From assembly GCA_048569615.1 (NCBI GenBank), contig JBLIRK010000033.1, positions 1 through 38,315 of the forward strand: 38,315 nucleotides of DNA, written 5' to 3'. The notes below the pieces were generated by a model that searched no databases, was not told the DNA's origin, and saw only the letters and a list, made by a program, of their open reading frames with translations. Positions 1 through 8,800 of this stretch are shown here, one piece after another. Numbering within the stretch: position 1 is the stretch's first letter; the number at the start of each line of letters is the position of its first letter. Source of the DNA: JAYEPK01 sp048569615 (GTDB taxonomy: Archaea; Thermoplasmatota; Penumbrarchaeia; Penumbrarchaeales; Penumbrarchaeaceae). A program made the position numbers and the translations under genes.

Positions 1-2
1 CC

Positions 3-494
3 GACAAGGAATGGGCCGAGCTCACGGGGAGGTCCTACGGCGGAATGATGGACATGTACAGATGCGAGGATGCTGAGTACATCATCTTCGGTGCGGGGAC
101 CATGATGTCCACCGCCAAGGATGCCGTGGACGAGATGAGGAGCGAGGGTCATAAGGTGGGAGTTGCCCGCCTGAGGGTCTTCAGACCCTTCCCTGTCGAT
201 GAGGTCAGATACATTGCTGACCGGGCACATGCAGTGGGTATAATGGACAGAACATATACCTTCGGAAGGGGTGGCCCGCTCTTCAACGAATTCAACGGGC
301 AGGTCTACAACCACAAGAACCGGCCCCTCACCAAGAACTACGTGATCGGTGTGGGAGGAAGAGATGTCCGCATCAAGCATGTGAAGAGCATCTTCAAGGA
401 CCTGATGAAGGTTGAGAAGGAAGGCTACGGAGACGAGGGTGAGATACATTGGTGGGGGCTCCTCGACGGCAGCACTCCCGAGGAGGAGTTCTAG
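3..494 (+). CDS. porA: 2-oxoacid:ferredoxin oxidoreductase alpha subunit, C-terminal part (5' end outside window)
   Basis: This is the last ~163 codons of the alpha subunit of a pyruvate-type 2-oxoacid:ferredoxin oxidoreductase, which decarboxylates a 2-oxoacid to acyl-CoA and reduces ferredoxin in the cytoplasm. The reading frame is open from the first base, so the gene begins upstream. Visible family signs are the LTGRSYGG turn, the YRCEDAEY segment before a Rossmann-like domain with GAGTMMSTAKDAVDEM, and LRVFRPFPVDEVR, all typical of the PorA transketolase C-terminal domain. The gene ends 12 bases before the porB ATG, which fits a porAB operon. The oxoacid preferred (pyruvate or 2-oxoisovalerate) cannot be told from this part. 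Confidence 0.9.
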   Translation, partial: DKEWAELTGRSYGGMMDMYRCEDAEYIIFGAGTMMSTAKDAVDEMRSEGHKVGVARLRVFRPFPVDEVRYIADRAHAVGIMDRTYTFGRGGPLFNEFNGQVYNHKNRPLTKNYVIGVGGRDVRIKHVKSIFKDLMKVEKEGYGDEGEIHWWGLLDGSTPEEEF

Positions 495-506
495 GAGGTG
501 AAAAAG

Positions 507-1415
507 ATGGCGAGACTCACAATTCCGGAAGACGAGATCATGTCCCCCGGCCACATGGGATGCCTAGGCTGCGGGGCGACGATGGCGATGAGATATACAC
601 TGAAGGCCGCGGGAAGGAAGACGATAGTATCAATTCCCGCATGCTGCTGGGCTGTAATGCCAGGAGTTTGGCCGAACACATGCCTCCAGATCCCTGAACT
701 GTACACACCCTTCGAGACCACCGGAGCCTCCATATCCGGTATAAGGGCCGCACTGGACGTTCTGGGAAGGGAAGATGTGAACGTGATCGGCTGGGCCGGT
801 GACGGCGGGACCGCCGACATCGGGATACAGGCGCTATCGGGGACTGCCGACAGGGGAGACAACGTTCTCTACATCATGTATGACAACGAAGCCTACATGA
901 ACACAGGCATTCAGAGATCGGGATCCACGCCCATCGGAGCATGGACCACCACAACCCCCGTAGGGACCACAGGGGACTGGGAGAAGTCCCCGAAGAAAGA
1001 CATGATGGCGATAATGGCGGCGCACAAGATACCCTATCTTGCAACGGCCGCCGTGGGCTATCCGGAGGACCTTATCAGGAAGGTCCAGAAAGCTCTTTCC
1101 ATCAAGGGGCTGAAGTTCATCCAGATATTCGCCCCCTGTCCCACGGGATGGAAGATGGACCCTGGTCTGACGGTCAAGATAACAAAGGAGGCACTGTCAT
1201 GCAGAGCCTTCAACCTCTATGAGATAGAGAACGGCGTCTACAAGGTGACGATGAAACCCCAGAAGACACCCCTGAAGGACTATCTGTTCAAGCAGGGAAG
1301 GTTCAGGCACATGCCCGAGGACCTCATCGAGGAGCTGGAGAAGGACCTGGATGAATCCTATGAGAAGCTGCTCTTCCAGGAGAAATGCACTAATGAAATG
1401 GCCTCGAAGAAATGA
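507..1415 (+). CDS. porB: 2-oxoacid (pyruvate):ferredoxin oxidoreductase beta subunit
   Basis: This is the thiamine-diphosphate-binding beta subunit that partners PorA, about 302 residues, the usual length. It has the CLGCG pair (C19, C22) that supplies iron-sulfur ligands, and the TPP/Mg motif GDGG (from G98) with the downstream DNEAYMNTG (from D126). The segments QRSGSTP and FAPCPTGW are also typical of pyruvate synthase beta chains. An in-frame GTG at 498 is possible, but the ATG at 507 is preferred because TAGGAGGTG (492-500) lies at good Shine-Dalgarno distance from it. The gene follows porA closely and ends 53 bases before iorA. Confidence 0.93.
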   Translation: MARLTIPEDEIMSPGHMGCLGCGATMAMRYTLKAAGRKTIVSIPACCWAVMPGVWPNTCLQIPELYTPFETTGASISGIRAALDVLGREDVNVIGWAGDGGTADIGIQALSGTADRGDNVLYIMYDNEAYMNTGIQRSGSTPIGAWTTTTPVGTTGDWEKSPKKDMMAIMAAHKIPYLATAAVGYPEDLIRKVQKALSIKGLKFIQIFAPCPTGWKMDPGLTVKITKEALSCRAFNLYEIENGVYKVTMKPQKTPLKDYLFKQGRFRHMPEDLIEELEKDLDESYEKLLFQEKCTNEMASKK

Positions 1416-1439
1416 AAGCGGCCGGATGTTGACATTCAT

Positions 1440-1448
1440 CAAATATCT
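1440..1448 (+). promoter_or_regulatory. TATA-like box for iorA
   Basis: An AAATATCT element is centred about 25 bases upstream of the iorA ATG at 1469. That spacing suits a leaderless or nearly leaderless archaeal transcript and suggests iorA can be transcribed apart from porAB. Confidence 0.4.
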
Positions 1449-1468
1449 AAGACGGAGTTGATAGAGAG

Positions 1469-3370
1469 ATGCATTCCATATTAGAGGACAAGCCAGGAAA
1501 GAAGGTGCTGGTGCTTGGGAACGAAGCGATAGCAAGGGCAGCTGTGGAAGCGGGCGTCACCGTGGCCGCCACATACCCCGGAACACCGTCTTCCGAGATC
1601 GGCAATACCATGCACAGGATAGCCAAGGACGCCGGCATCTACTTCGAATTCTCCACCAACGAGAAGGTGGCATTCGAGACCGCCGGCGCCGCCGCAGTCG
1701 CCGGTGTGAGGGCCTTCTCCTTCATGAAGCATGTGGGATTGAACGTTGCGGCCGATGCCTTCATGACCCTGGCTTACACCGGGGTCAGGGGAGGCTACGT
1801 CGTCCTTTCGGCCGATGACCCAAGCTGCCATTCATCCCAGAACGAGCAGGACAACCGGTACTTCGCAAAGATGTCCGGAGTCCCCATGGTGGAGCCCTCA
1901 TCGCCCGAGGAGGCAAGGCAGATGCTCCATTACGCCTTCGAAATCTCGGAGAGGTTCGAGATGCCCGTGCTGTTCCGTACGACCACAAGGATGAACCACG
2001 TCAGGGGCGTCATCGAGCTCGGAGAGATCAGAAAGCCCTCAGGCCGTGTCCATTTCGAGAAGGATCCAATGAGGTTCGTCACGGTTCCGGCCAATGCGAG
2101 GAGGAGGCACATCGCACTCCTGGACACCATCAAGGAAATGGAGAAGGAGACCGAGGTGTCCCCGTTCAACAAGGTCATTGTGCCTGAAAAGGCCAATATC
2201 GGAGGTGATATCAAGCTCGGGATCGTAACCTCCGGTGTTTCCTACAACTACGTAATGGAGGTCCTGAACAACATCGAGTTAGGGGTCGAGGCGAGGGTGC
2301 TGAAGCTGGGAATGACAAGCCCCCTTCCCGAGGATCTGATCTCGGAGTTCTGCCAGGAGAGCGATCTCGTCCTGATCATCGAGGAAGGTGAGACGTACCT
2401 GGAGGAGTTCGTGAAGGCCCTACTGAAGGAGAGGGACATTCCTGTTGAGGTCCTGGGAAAGAGGGACGGTCATTTTCCCAGACCCTACGAGTACAATCCC
2501 GATATCGTGGCCAACGGGATCGCCTCCGCACTGGAGGAGGCGGGGAGGAAAGTGGAGCTTCCGGTGAAGGAGAGCATAGATTGGACCATACTTCCGGAAC
2601 CCCCGAGGCCTCCGGTCCTTTGCGCTGGATGCCCCCACAGAGCGACCTACCTGGCTGTCAGAAGGGCGACCAAGGGGAAGGCTGTGTATCCCAATGACAT
2701 CGGATGCTACACCCTCGGCATACAGCCTCCCCAGTCCACCGGTGACCTGCTCATATGCATGGGCAGCTCCGCCGGGTCCGCGGGAGGATTGTCCAGGGTC
2801 GTGGACGAGCCTGTGATAGCATTCATGGGAGATTCGACATTCTTCCATACGGGCATCCCGCCTCTGGTCAACGCCGTCCACAACGGACACCGATTCGTTC
2901 TCAACATAATGGACAATGCCACAACGGCAATGACGGGGCATCAGCCCCATCCCGGGCTCCCCATCGACGGCATGGGGGACGAAGCCCCGGCGATCAATAT
3001 CGAGAAGGTCTGCAGGGGAGTTGGTGTGGAGTTCGTCAAGACCGTGAACCCGCTCAACGTCAAGGCAACTCAGAAGGCGTTCGAGGAAGCCATCGCCCAT
3101 GACGGCGTTTCGGTGGTTATCACCAAATCGCCTTGCGCTCTGAAATTGGAGAGGGAGCTCCGAAAGAGGGGAAAAACGCGGACCAAATACATGGTCTATC
3201 AGGACAAATGCACCCACTGCGACACCTGTACGAAGATCTTCGCATGTCCCGCCTTCTACAAGGTGGGTGACGAACATTACATAGACCCGAACATATGCTG
3301 GTCCTGCGGTGTGTGCGAGCAGGTATGCCCCTTCGGGGCGATGGGCCCCGTAAAAGAGGGGGGTGAGTGA
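1469..3370 (+). CDS. iorA: Indolepyruvate ferredoxin oxidoreductase alpha subunit
   Basis: This is the large subunit of the TPP-dependent enzyme that oxidatively decarboxylates aryl pyruvates (from transaminated aromatic amino acids) to aryl-acetyl-CoA and reduces ferredoxin. At 633 residues it is the usual IorA length. The N-terminal part has the pyrimidine-binding features (NEAIARAAVEAGV, YPGTPSSEIG). The C-terminal TPP domain has GDSTFFHTG (from residue 454) followed by NIMDNATTAMTG. Two ferredoxin-type clusters close the protein (residues ~581-624): CTHCDTC with the spaced CPA typical of IorA, then CWSCGVCEQVCP. Its stop codon overlaps the start region of iorB. The neighbouring HgdB/HgdC-type genes suggest a role in amino-acid fermentation. 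Confidence 0.95.
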   Translation: MHSILEDKPGKKVLVLGNEAIARAAVEAGVTVAATYPGTPSSEIGNTMHRIAKDAGIYFEFSTNEKVAFETAGAAAVAGVRAFSFMKHVGLNVAADAFMTLAYTGVRGGYVVLSADDPSCHSSQNEQDNRYFAKMSGVPMVEPSSPEEARQMLHYAFEISERFEMPVLFRTTTRMNHVRGVIELGEIRKPSGRVHFEKDPMRFVTVPANARRRHIALLDTIKEMEKETEVSPFNKVIVPEKANIGGDIKLGIVTSGVSYNYVMEVLNNIELGVEARVLKLGMTSPLPEDLISEFCQESDLVLIIEEGETYLEEFVKALLKERDIPVEVLGKRDGHFPRPYEYNPDIVANGIASALEEAGRKVELPVKESIDWTILPEPPRPPVLCAGCPHRATYLAVRRATKGKAVYPNDIGCYTLGIQPPQSTGDLLICMGSSAGSAGGLSRVVDEPVIAFMGDSTFFHTGIPPLVNAVHNGHRFVLNIMDNATTAMTGHQPHPGLPIDGMGDEAPAINIEKVCRGVGVEFVKTVNPLNVKATQKAFEEAIAHDGVSVVITKSPCALKLERELRKRGKTRTKYMVYQDKCTHCDTCTKIFACPAFYKVGDEHYIDPNICWSCGVCEQVCPFGAMGPVKEGGE

Positions 3371-3371
3371 A

Positions 3372-3983
3372 GTGGACCACATCAACAGGAACGCATGCAC
3401 GATCCAGATAGTGGGGGTGGGAGGTCAGGGAGCGTTGACGGTTTCAAGGATAATCGGGGCGGCTGCCTTGAAAAAGGGCACCCCGATCATCGTATCCGAG
3501 ATCCACGGCATGGCCCAGCGGGGCGGGGTGGTCCAGACCACGATCAGGCTGGGGGACACCATATCCCCGCTCCCCTTCGGTCAGGACATCACGGTGCTCA
3601 TAGGTTTCGAGCCTCTTGAGCTTTACAGGGCAAGGAGCCAGCTGACCAAGGAGACCATCGTCATAGTATCAACCGACCCCATAAGACCTACATCGGTGAG
3701 CTCCGGAGGTCAGGCATACCCGGAGCCGCAGGAGGTAGTAGATGAGATGAAGAGGCACTTGAAATGCGTCTTCGACCTCTCGGCCAGGGAGAACGCCATA
3801 AAGGCGGGAAACGAGAGGGGCACCAACGTGGTGCTCCTCGGAGCGCTCGTTGGAACAGGGGCCATCCCTTTTTCCTACGAGGAGATGAGGGATGCGGTCA
3901 ACCGGTCGGTTCCCAAGAAGTCCCTGGAGGCAAACCTTAAAGCCTTCGACCTGGGTTACAAAGAGACCCATGGCAGAAAGTGA
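3372..3983 (+). CDS. iorB: Indolepyruvate ferredoxin oxidoreductase beta subunit
   Basis: This small subunit completes the IorAB enzyme and belongs to the pyruvate ferredoxin oxidoreductase gamma-like family. Family signs are IVGVGGQGALTVSRIIG at the N terminus, SEIHGMAQRGGVVQT, and the later NVVLLGALVGTGAIPFS. The length of ~203 residues is normal. Two GTG starts are possible: 3363, which overlaps the iorA stop, and 3372. The second is preferred because the GAGGGGGG tract just upstream lies at proper distance. The 3' end overlaps the next gene by 14 bases, so the two are probably translated together. Confidence 0.93.
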   Translation: MDHINRNACTIQIVGVGGQGALTVSRIIGAAALKKGTPIIVSEIHGMAQRGGVVQTTIRLGDTISPLPFGQDITVLIGFEPLELYRARSQLTKETIVIVSTDPIRPTSVSSGGQAYPEPQEVVDEMKRHLKCVFDLSARENAIKAGNERGTNVVLLGALVGTGAIPFSYEEMRDAVNRSVPKKSLEANLKAFDLGYKETHGRK

Positions 3984-4965
3984 GAATGAGCGGAAAGTTG
4001 GAATCACCACTACGGTCCCGCTGGAGCCCTTCCTGGCTTCCGGAAAGCTCCCCGTGGACCTGAACAACCTGTTCATATCCAGCAGTGATGCCAACTACTT
4101 TGTGGAGGAGGCGCAGGTCAGGGGATACCCCAGGAACATCTGCACATGGATAAAGGGACTCTACACCGCATCCGATGACATCGACTCCGTTGTGGGCGTT
4201 GTCCGTGGGGACTGCTCCAATACAGAATCGCTGCTTGAGACTCTGAAGCGGAAGGGTAAGTCCGTTCATTCTTTCTCCTATCCTGCGAACAGGAGCAGAA
4301 AGACCTTGATATCGGAGATCGAGGAGCTCTGCTCCTTCCTCGGAACGACCTTCGAGGAAGCTGAGGGAAAGGCTGATGAGCTCGAGGAGCTCAGGAAGCT
4401 CGCAAGAGCTGTGGATGAAGCGAGGTGGAAGCACCTCCGCATCACGGCGCTGGAAGCTCACCTGGTCCAGGTCTCGACCTCTGACCTCAACTCCGATCCC
4501 GGGGTGTGGAGAGAATATGCATTGAAGCTCCTGGAAGATGAAGAAGGTAGAGAGCCGGAGCCCGAGGGACCGAGGCTAGGCTACGTAGGGGTCCCCCCGA
4601 TCATCACAGATATATTTCCGGTGACGGAGAGAATGGGAGCGAATACCGTTTTTTTCGAGACCCAGAGGCAGTTCACCATGCCCTCGGGCTCCGGAGACTG
4701 GATCCAAAGATATCTGGATTACACCTACCCATACGAAATAGGTACCAGGGTGGAGGACGTCCGGAGAAATATCGATGGAAGAAGGATAGACGGCATCGTC
4801 CACTACGTCCAGTCCTTCTGCCACAGGCAGATAGACGACATCATCTTCCGCAAGGAACTGGATATTCCACTCCTAACGGTGGAAGGGAACCTCCCCGGTC
4901 CCATGGACGAACGTACAAAAATAAGACTCGAGGCCTTCCTCGACATCCTTCGGGGGGAGAGCTGA
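3970..4965 (+). CDS. HgdB-type 2-hydroxyacyl-CoA dehydratase D-component / double-cubane-cluster-like protein
   Basis: This is a 331-residue member of the HGD-D superfamily, whose enzymes carry iron-sulfur clusters and do very-low-potential reductions when charged by an ATP-driven activator. Seen in the sequence: VGITTTVPLEP, the RGYPRNICTW segment (C58), RGDCSN (C82) and the YVQSFCHRQ segment (C284) followed by LTVEGNLPG. These match the three conserved cysteine sites of the family; a fourth cysteine is C121. It is short for the family (often 370-440). The ATG at 3970 is chosen because upstream codons lie inside iorB and lack family likeness. No second dehydratase subunit follows; the activator gene does. 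That arrangement resembles single-subunit double-cubane proteins with their reductase rather than a two-subunit dehydratase (inference). Confidence 0.75.
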   Translation: MAESENERKVGITTTVPLEPFLASGKLPVDLNNLFISSSDANYFVEEAQVRGYPRNICTWIKGLYTASDDIDSVVGVVRGDCSNTESLLETLKRKGKSVHSFSYPANRSRKTLISEIEELCSFLGTTFEEAEGKADELEELRKLARAVDEARWKHLRITALEAHLVQVSTSDLNSDPGVWREYALKLLEDEEGREPEPEGPRLGYVGVPPIITDIFPVTERMGANTVFFETQRQFTMPSGSGDWIQRYLDYTYPYEIGTRVEDVRRNIDGRRIDGIVHYVQSFCHRQIDDIIFRKELDIPLLTVEGNLPGPMDERTKIRLEAFLDILRGES

Positions 4966-5702
4966 TGGATTGGGACGAGGCCGTGGGAGCCCTCGGAAGA
5001 GGGGAAAGGATAGGGGTGGACATCGGCTCCCGCTCCACAAAGTTCTGCGTCGATCTGGAGAACGGGATAGGGATCATGGATACCCCGGATCTGATCTTTC
5101 GGGACCTTTGGAGGGACATACCCGAGGGAGCTGATATCGTGACCACCGGCTACGGAAGGGACAAGGTCCCCAAGGGAAGGAAGATCCCGGAGATCCGAGC
5201 TCACACGGTCGGGGTGCTCAGGACCTTGGACCTCGACGATTTCACCCTGCTCGACATCGGAGGCCAGGACTTCAAGGTGGTCCGGGTGGAGAACAGGGGT
5301 ATAAAGGACTTCCACATGAACGACAAGTGCGCGGCGGGAACGGGCAGATTCCTGGAGAAGATGTCCGACATGCTGGGAATGGACCTGGAGGAGATCGGAA
5401 GCATCAGGGGAGATTCCAGGATACTTGAGTCCACCTGCTCCGTCTTCACCGAAACCGAACTGATCTCGATGATGATGGAGGGAGCTTCAAAAGAGCAGAT
5501 GGCGGGGGGGGTGATATACTCGATATACGAGAGGGTCCGTCCCTATCTCAGGATGTTCCCGTCGGATGATATAGTCTTCACGGGCGGGGTTTCAAAGTGC
5601 GGGGGGCTCAGGGAAATCCTGGAGATGAAATTAAAGGTGAAGGTCACGGTTCCGGATAATTCACAGTACATGGGAGCGCTGGGATGCTTCCATGCCTTGT
5701 AA
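4965..5702 (+). CDS. HgdC-type ATP-dependent activator (BadF/BadG/BcrA/BcrD ATPase family)
   Basis: This 245-residue ASKHA-fold ATPase is expected to form a homodimer bridged by one [4Fe-4S] cluster and to drive an electron into its partner with ATP hydrolysis. Motifs seen: phosphate-1 GVDIGSRSTK (from residue 17), phosphate-2 LLDIGGQDFK, the cluster ligand in KCAAGTGRFLE (C122), the second ligand in STCSVFTETE (C158), and TGGVSKCGG near the end. This is the full canonical set at the normal length. The start ATG overlaps the stop TGA of the HgdB-like gene, so the two are almost certainly coupled and act together. Confidence 0.92.
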   Translation: MDWDEAVGALGRGERIGVDIGSRSTKFCVDLENGIGIMDTPDLIFRDLWRDIPEGADIVTTGYGRDKVPKGRKIPEIRAHTVGVLRTLDLDDFTLLDIGGQDFKVVRVENRGIKDFHMNDKCAAGTGRFLEKMSDMLGMDLEEIGSIRGDSRILESTCSVFTETELISMMMEGASKEQMAGGVIYSIYERVRPYLRMFPSDDIVFTGGVSKCGGLREILEMKLKVKVTVPDNSQYMGALGCFHAL

Positions 5703-5726
5703 AGGTACCATGAATCTTAAAATCCC

Positions 5727-5733
5727 TTATATA
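5727..5733 (+). promoter_or_regulatory. TATA-like box upstream of the giant activase gene
   Basis: TTATATA lies in the 152-base gap after the HgdC-type gene. Transcription would begin near 5755, leaving a leader of about 100 bases before the preferred ATG at 5855, or about 40 before the TTG at 5795. This suggests the large gene has its own promoter in addition to any readthrough. Confidence 0.45.
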
Positions 5734-5854
5734 CGAGAAACAGTTTTTGGGCCAGGTTGCTCGTCCCTTGGATCAGAGGCTGAATTGAACCTTCTTGTCA
5801 AAGGATGATTCACCTGACCTCCAGCTGGGGATGAACCGAAAGGGTGTTTGGACA

Positions 5855-8800
5855 ATGAGATCGCTTGGAATCTGTCTTGGCGGCTCCACGGTCACGATCG
5901 TGGAGCTCATGAAGGAAGAAGGATCGAGACCAAAGGTGGGCACGGTCATTATCGAGGCGCATGAAGGGGATCCGAAGAGCATTCTGTCCAAACAAATCGG
6001 CTCCCTCGACATGACCTCATTCGACCGCATAGCCATAACGGGAAGGCGGTTCCGCAAGCTGGTGAACCTCTCGTCCATAAGCGAACCCGAGGCGGTTGAG
6101 CACGCCCTGGAGTTTGTGAACCCGAAAAAGAAGCACTACAACGCCCTCGTCTCCGCCGGAGGGGAGACCTTCATGGTCTATGTTCTCGACGACGACGGGA
6201 AGATAACGGATGTCCATACCGGGAGCAAATGCGCTTCCGGAACTGGTGAGTTCTTCCTCCAGCAGATAAGGAGAATGGGAGTGAACATCCAGGAGGCCAT
6301 GGAGCAGGGAAAGGATTCTCCCTCCCACAAGCTCTCGAGCAGATGTACGGTCTTCTGCAAGAGCGACTGCACCCACGCGACCAACAAGGGTATCCCCAAG
6401 GGAGAGGTGGTGGCGGGACTTTGCGAGATGATGGCCCACAAGATCATCGAGCTTTTGAAGAAGATACCGAAGAAGGATATAATCATGGTGGGCGGCACAT
6501 CGCAGAACACCCTCATGGTCGAATCCCTGAGGGAGGAGATCGATGGGCTCGACATCCCCGGATCCGCCCCCTACTTCGAGGCCCTCGGGGCCGCCCTGTG
6601 GGCCCTGGGCAACAAGACAAAGCCCTTCCAGGGAACGGATAAGCTCTATTTCACCGACAGGTCCTCCTTCGATCACCTGCCAAGGCTGACCCTCTTCGAG
6701 GACAAGGTCCATTTCAAGACCATCAATGTGGAACAGGCCGAGGAAGGCGACAGGTGCATCATTGGACTCGACGTCGGCTCGACAACAACAAAGGCAGTTC
6801 TTTTGCGGACCGGGGACGATGCCATACTGGGATCCATCTACCTTAGGACGCTCGGCGATCCCGTAAAGGCTTCAAGGCAGTGCTATGCCGCCCTCTCCGA
6901 GCAGGTGAGCGTTCCCGTCAACATAGTCGGACTTGGAGTATGCGGCTCAGGCAGGCAGATAGCCGGGCTTCACGCTCTGACGGACGGGATCCTCAACGAG
7001 ATAATTGCCCATGCAACGGCAGCTGTCCATTTCGACAAGGAAGTTGACACCATCTTCGAGATAGGCGGCCAGGATGCCAAGTACACATACATAACCAATG
7101 GTGTCCCCTCCGACTATGCGATGAACGAGGCGTGCAGCGCCGGTACCGGCTCCTTCCTGGAGGAATCCGCAAAGGAGACCCTGGGCATAAGAATGGAGGA
7201 TATAGCCGACGTTGCAATGAAGGGTACGAATCCCCCGAACTTCAATGACCAGTGCGCCGCCTTCATAAGCAGCGACATCAAGAGGGCTTCCCACGAGGGA
7301 ATGGAGAGGGAGGACATCGTGGGGGGGCTGGTCTATTCCATCTGCATGAACTACATTAACCGCGTGAAAGGGAGCAGACCCGTGGGCGAGAAGGTGTTCA
7401 TGCAGGGGGGCGTCTGCCTGAACAGGGCGGTCCCCATCGCCATGGCATCACTGACGGGAAAGGAGGTCGTCGTTCCTCCCATGCCCCACCTGGCGGGAGC
7501 CTACGGCGTCGCCCTGGCCATCAAGGAGAGGATCGACAAGGGACTGCTTGCGGAGGGGAAGTTCGACCTCGATGAGCTTGCCAACAGGGAAGTGGAATAC
7601 CTGGATCCATTCACCTGCCAGGGCGGAAAGGAGAAATGCGACCTGAGGTGCAAGGTGGCAAGAATAAAGATCGAGGGCAAGGTCTATCCCTTCGGAGGGG
7701 CCTGCAACAGGTACTACAACCTACGTCATTCGGTAGAGTACGATGTGGAGAAGCTGAACCTTCCCGCATTGAGGGAGAAACTGGTTTTCCATGACTTTGC
7801 CGATGACAAATCCGCAAATGAGAAGGGGGCTCGGACCATCGGGATCAACAGGACTTACCTCATTGCCACATATTATCCGATGTTCCATACCTTCTTCACA
7901 AGATTGGGAATGAAGGTAATGCTTTCGGATGAGGTCGATGAGGAAGGAACAGACCTCATCGGAGCTCCATTCTGCTATCCTGCGGAGATCACCCACGGCA
8001 TGTTCATGAACCTCATCAAGAAGAAGCCCGATTACATCTTCCTCCCCCATATCCGCGGCATACATGTGAAGAAGGGATACATGGCTGCCCAGGCATGCCC
8101 GCTAACGCAAAGCGAGCCCTTCTATCTGAGACAGACCTTCAAGCAGCAGATCGAGGAGAACGGGATCAAGCTCATAACGGACACCCTGAACATGATGAAG
8201 GGAATGGAGAAGGGCAGGGAAGTGATGATCAAGATCGCACGGGACCTCGGATTCTCAAGAAAGGATGCCGACAGCGCCTTCGACGCGGCATTGAGGAAGC
8301 AGGAGGCTCTTTTTGCCCGGTTCAAGAAAATTGGCCGGGAGGTGCTCAAGGACATCGAATCGGACAGGGGGAGCATGGCCATAGTCCTCTTCGGAAGGTC
8401 CTACAACGCCTTCGTAAAGGAAGCGAACATGGGAATCCCCCAGAAGATCGCATCCCGAGGTTTCTACGTCATCCCCTACGATTTCCTTCCTTATGAGGAT
8501 GAGGAGATGTACCGCCACATGTTCTGGTCCCAGGGCCAGATGATCCTAAAGGCTGCGAGGATCGTCGAGAGGCACCCGCAGCTATTCGGAACATTCATCA
8601 CCAATTTCAGCTGCGGACCCGATTCATACATCATTACCTATTTCAGGGACATGATGGGAATGAAGCCGTCCCTGACCCTGGAGCTCGACAGCCACACCGC
8701 CGACGCCGGACTCGAAACAAGGATCGAGGCGGCCATAGACATCTTCAAGGGATACAGGCAGCTCAGGCAGCAGGAGCAGCTGAAGAAGAAGAAGTCCAAG

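Noticed and set aside
2420..3400. 326-codon open frame on the minus strand opposite iorA
   Set aside because: It is antisense to a certain gene with Fe-S and TPP motifs; its product has no domain and arises from G+C-rich codon bias.
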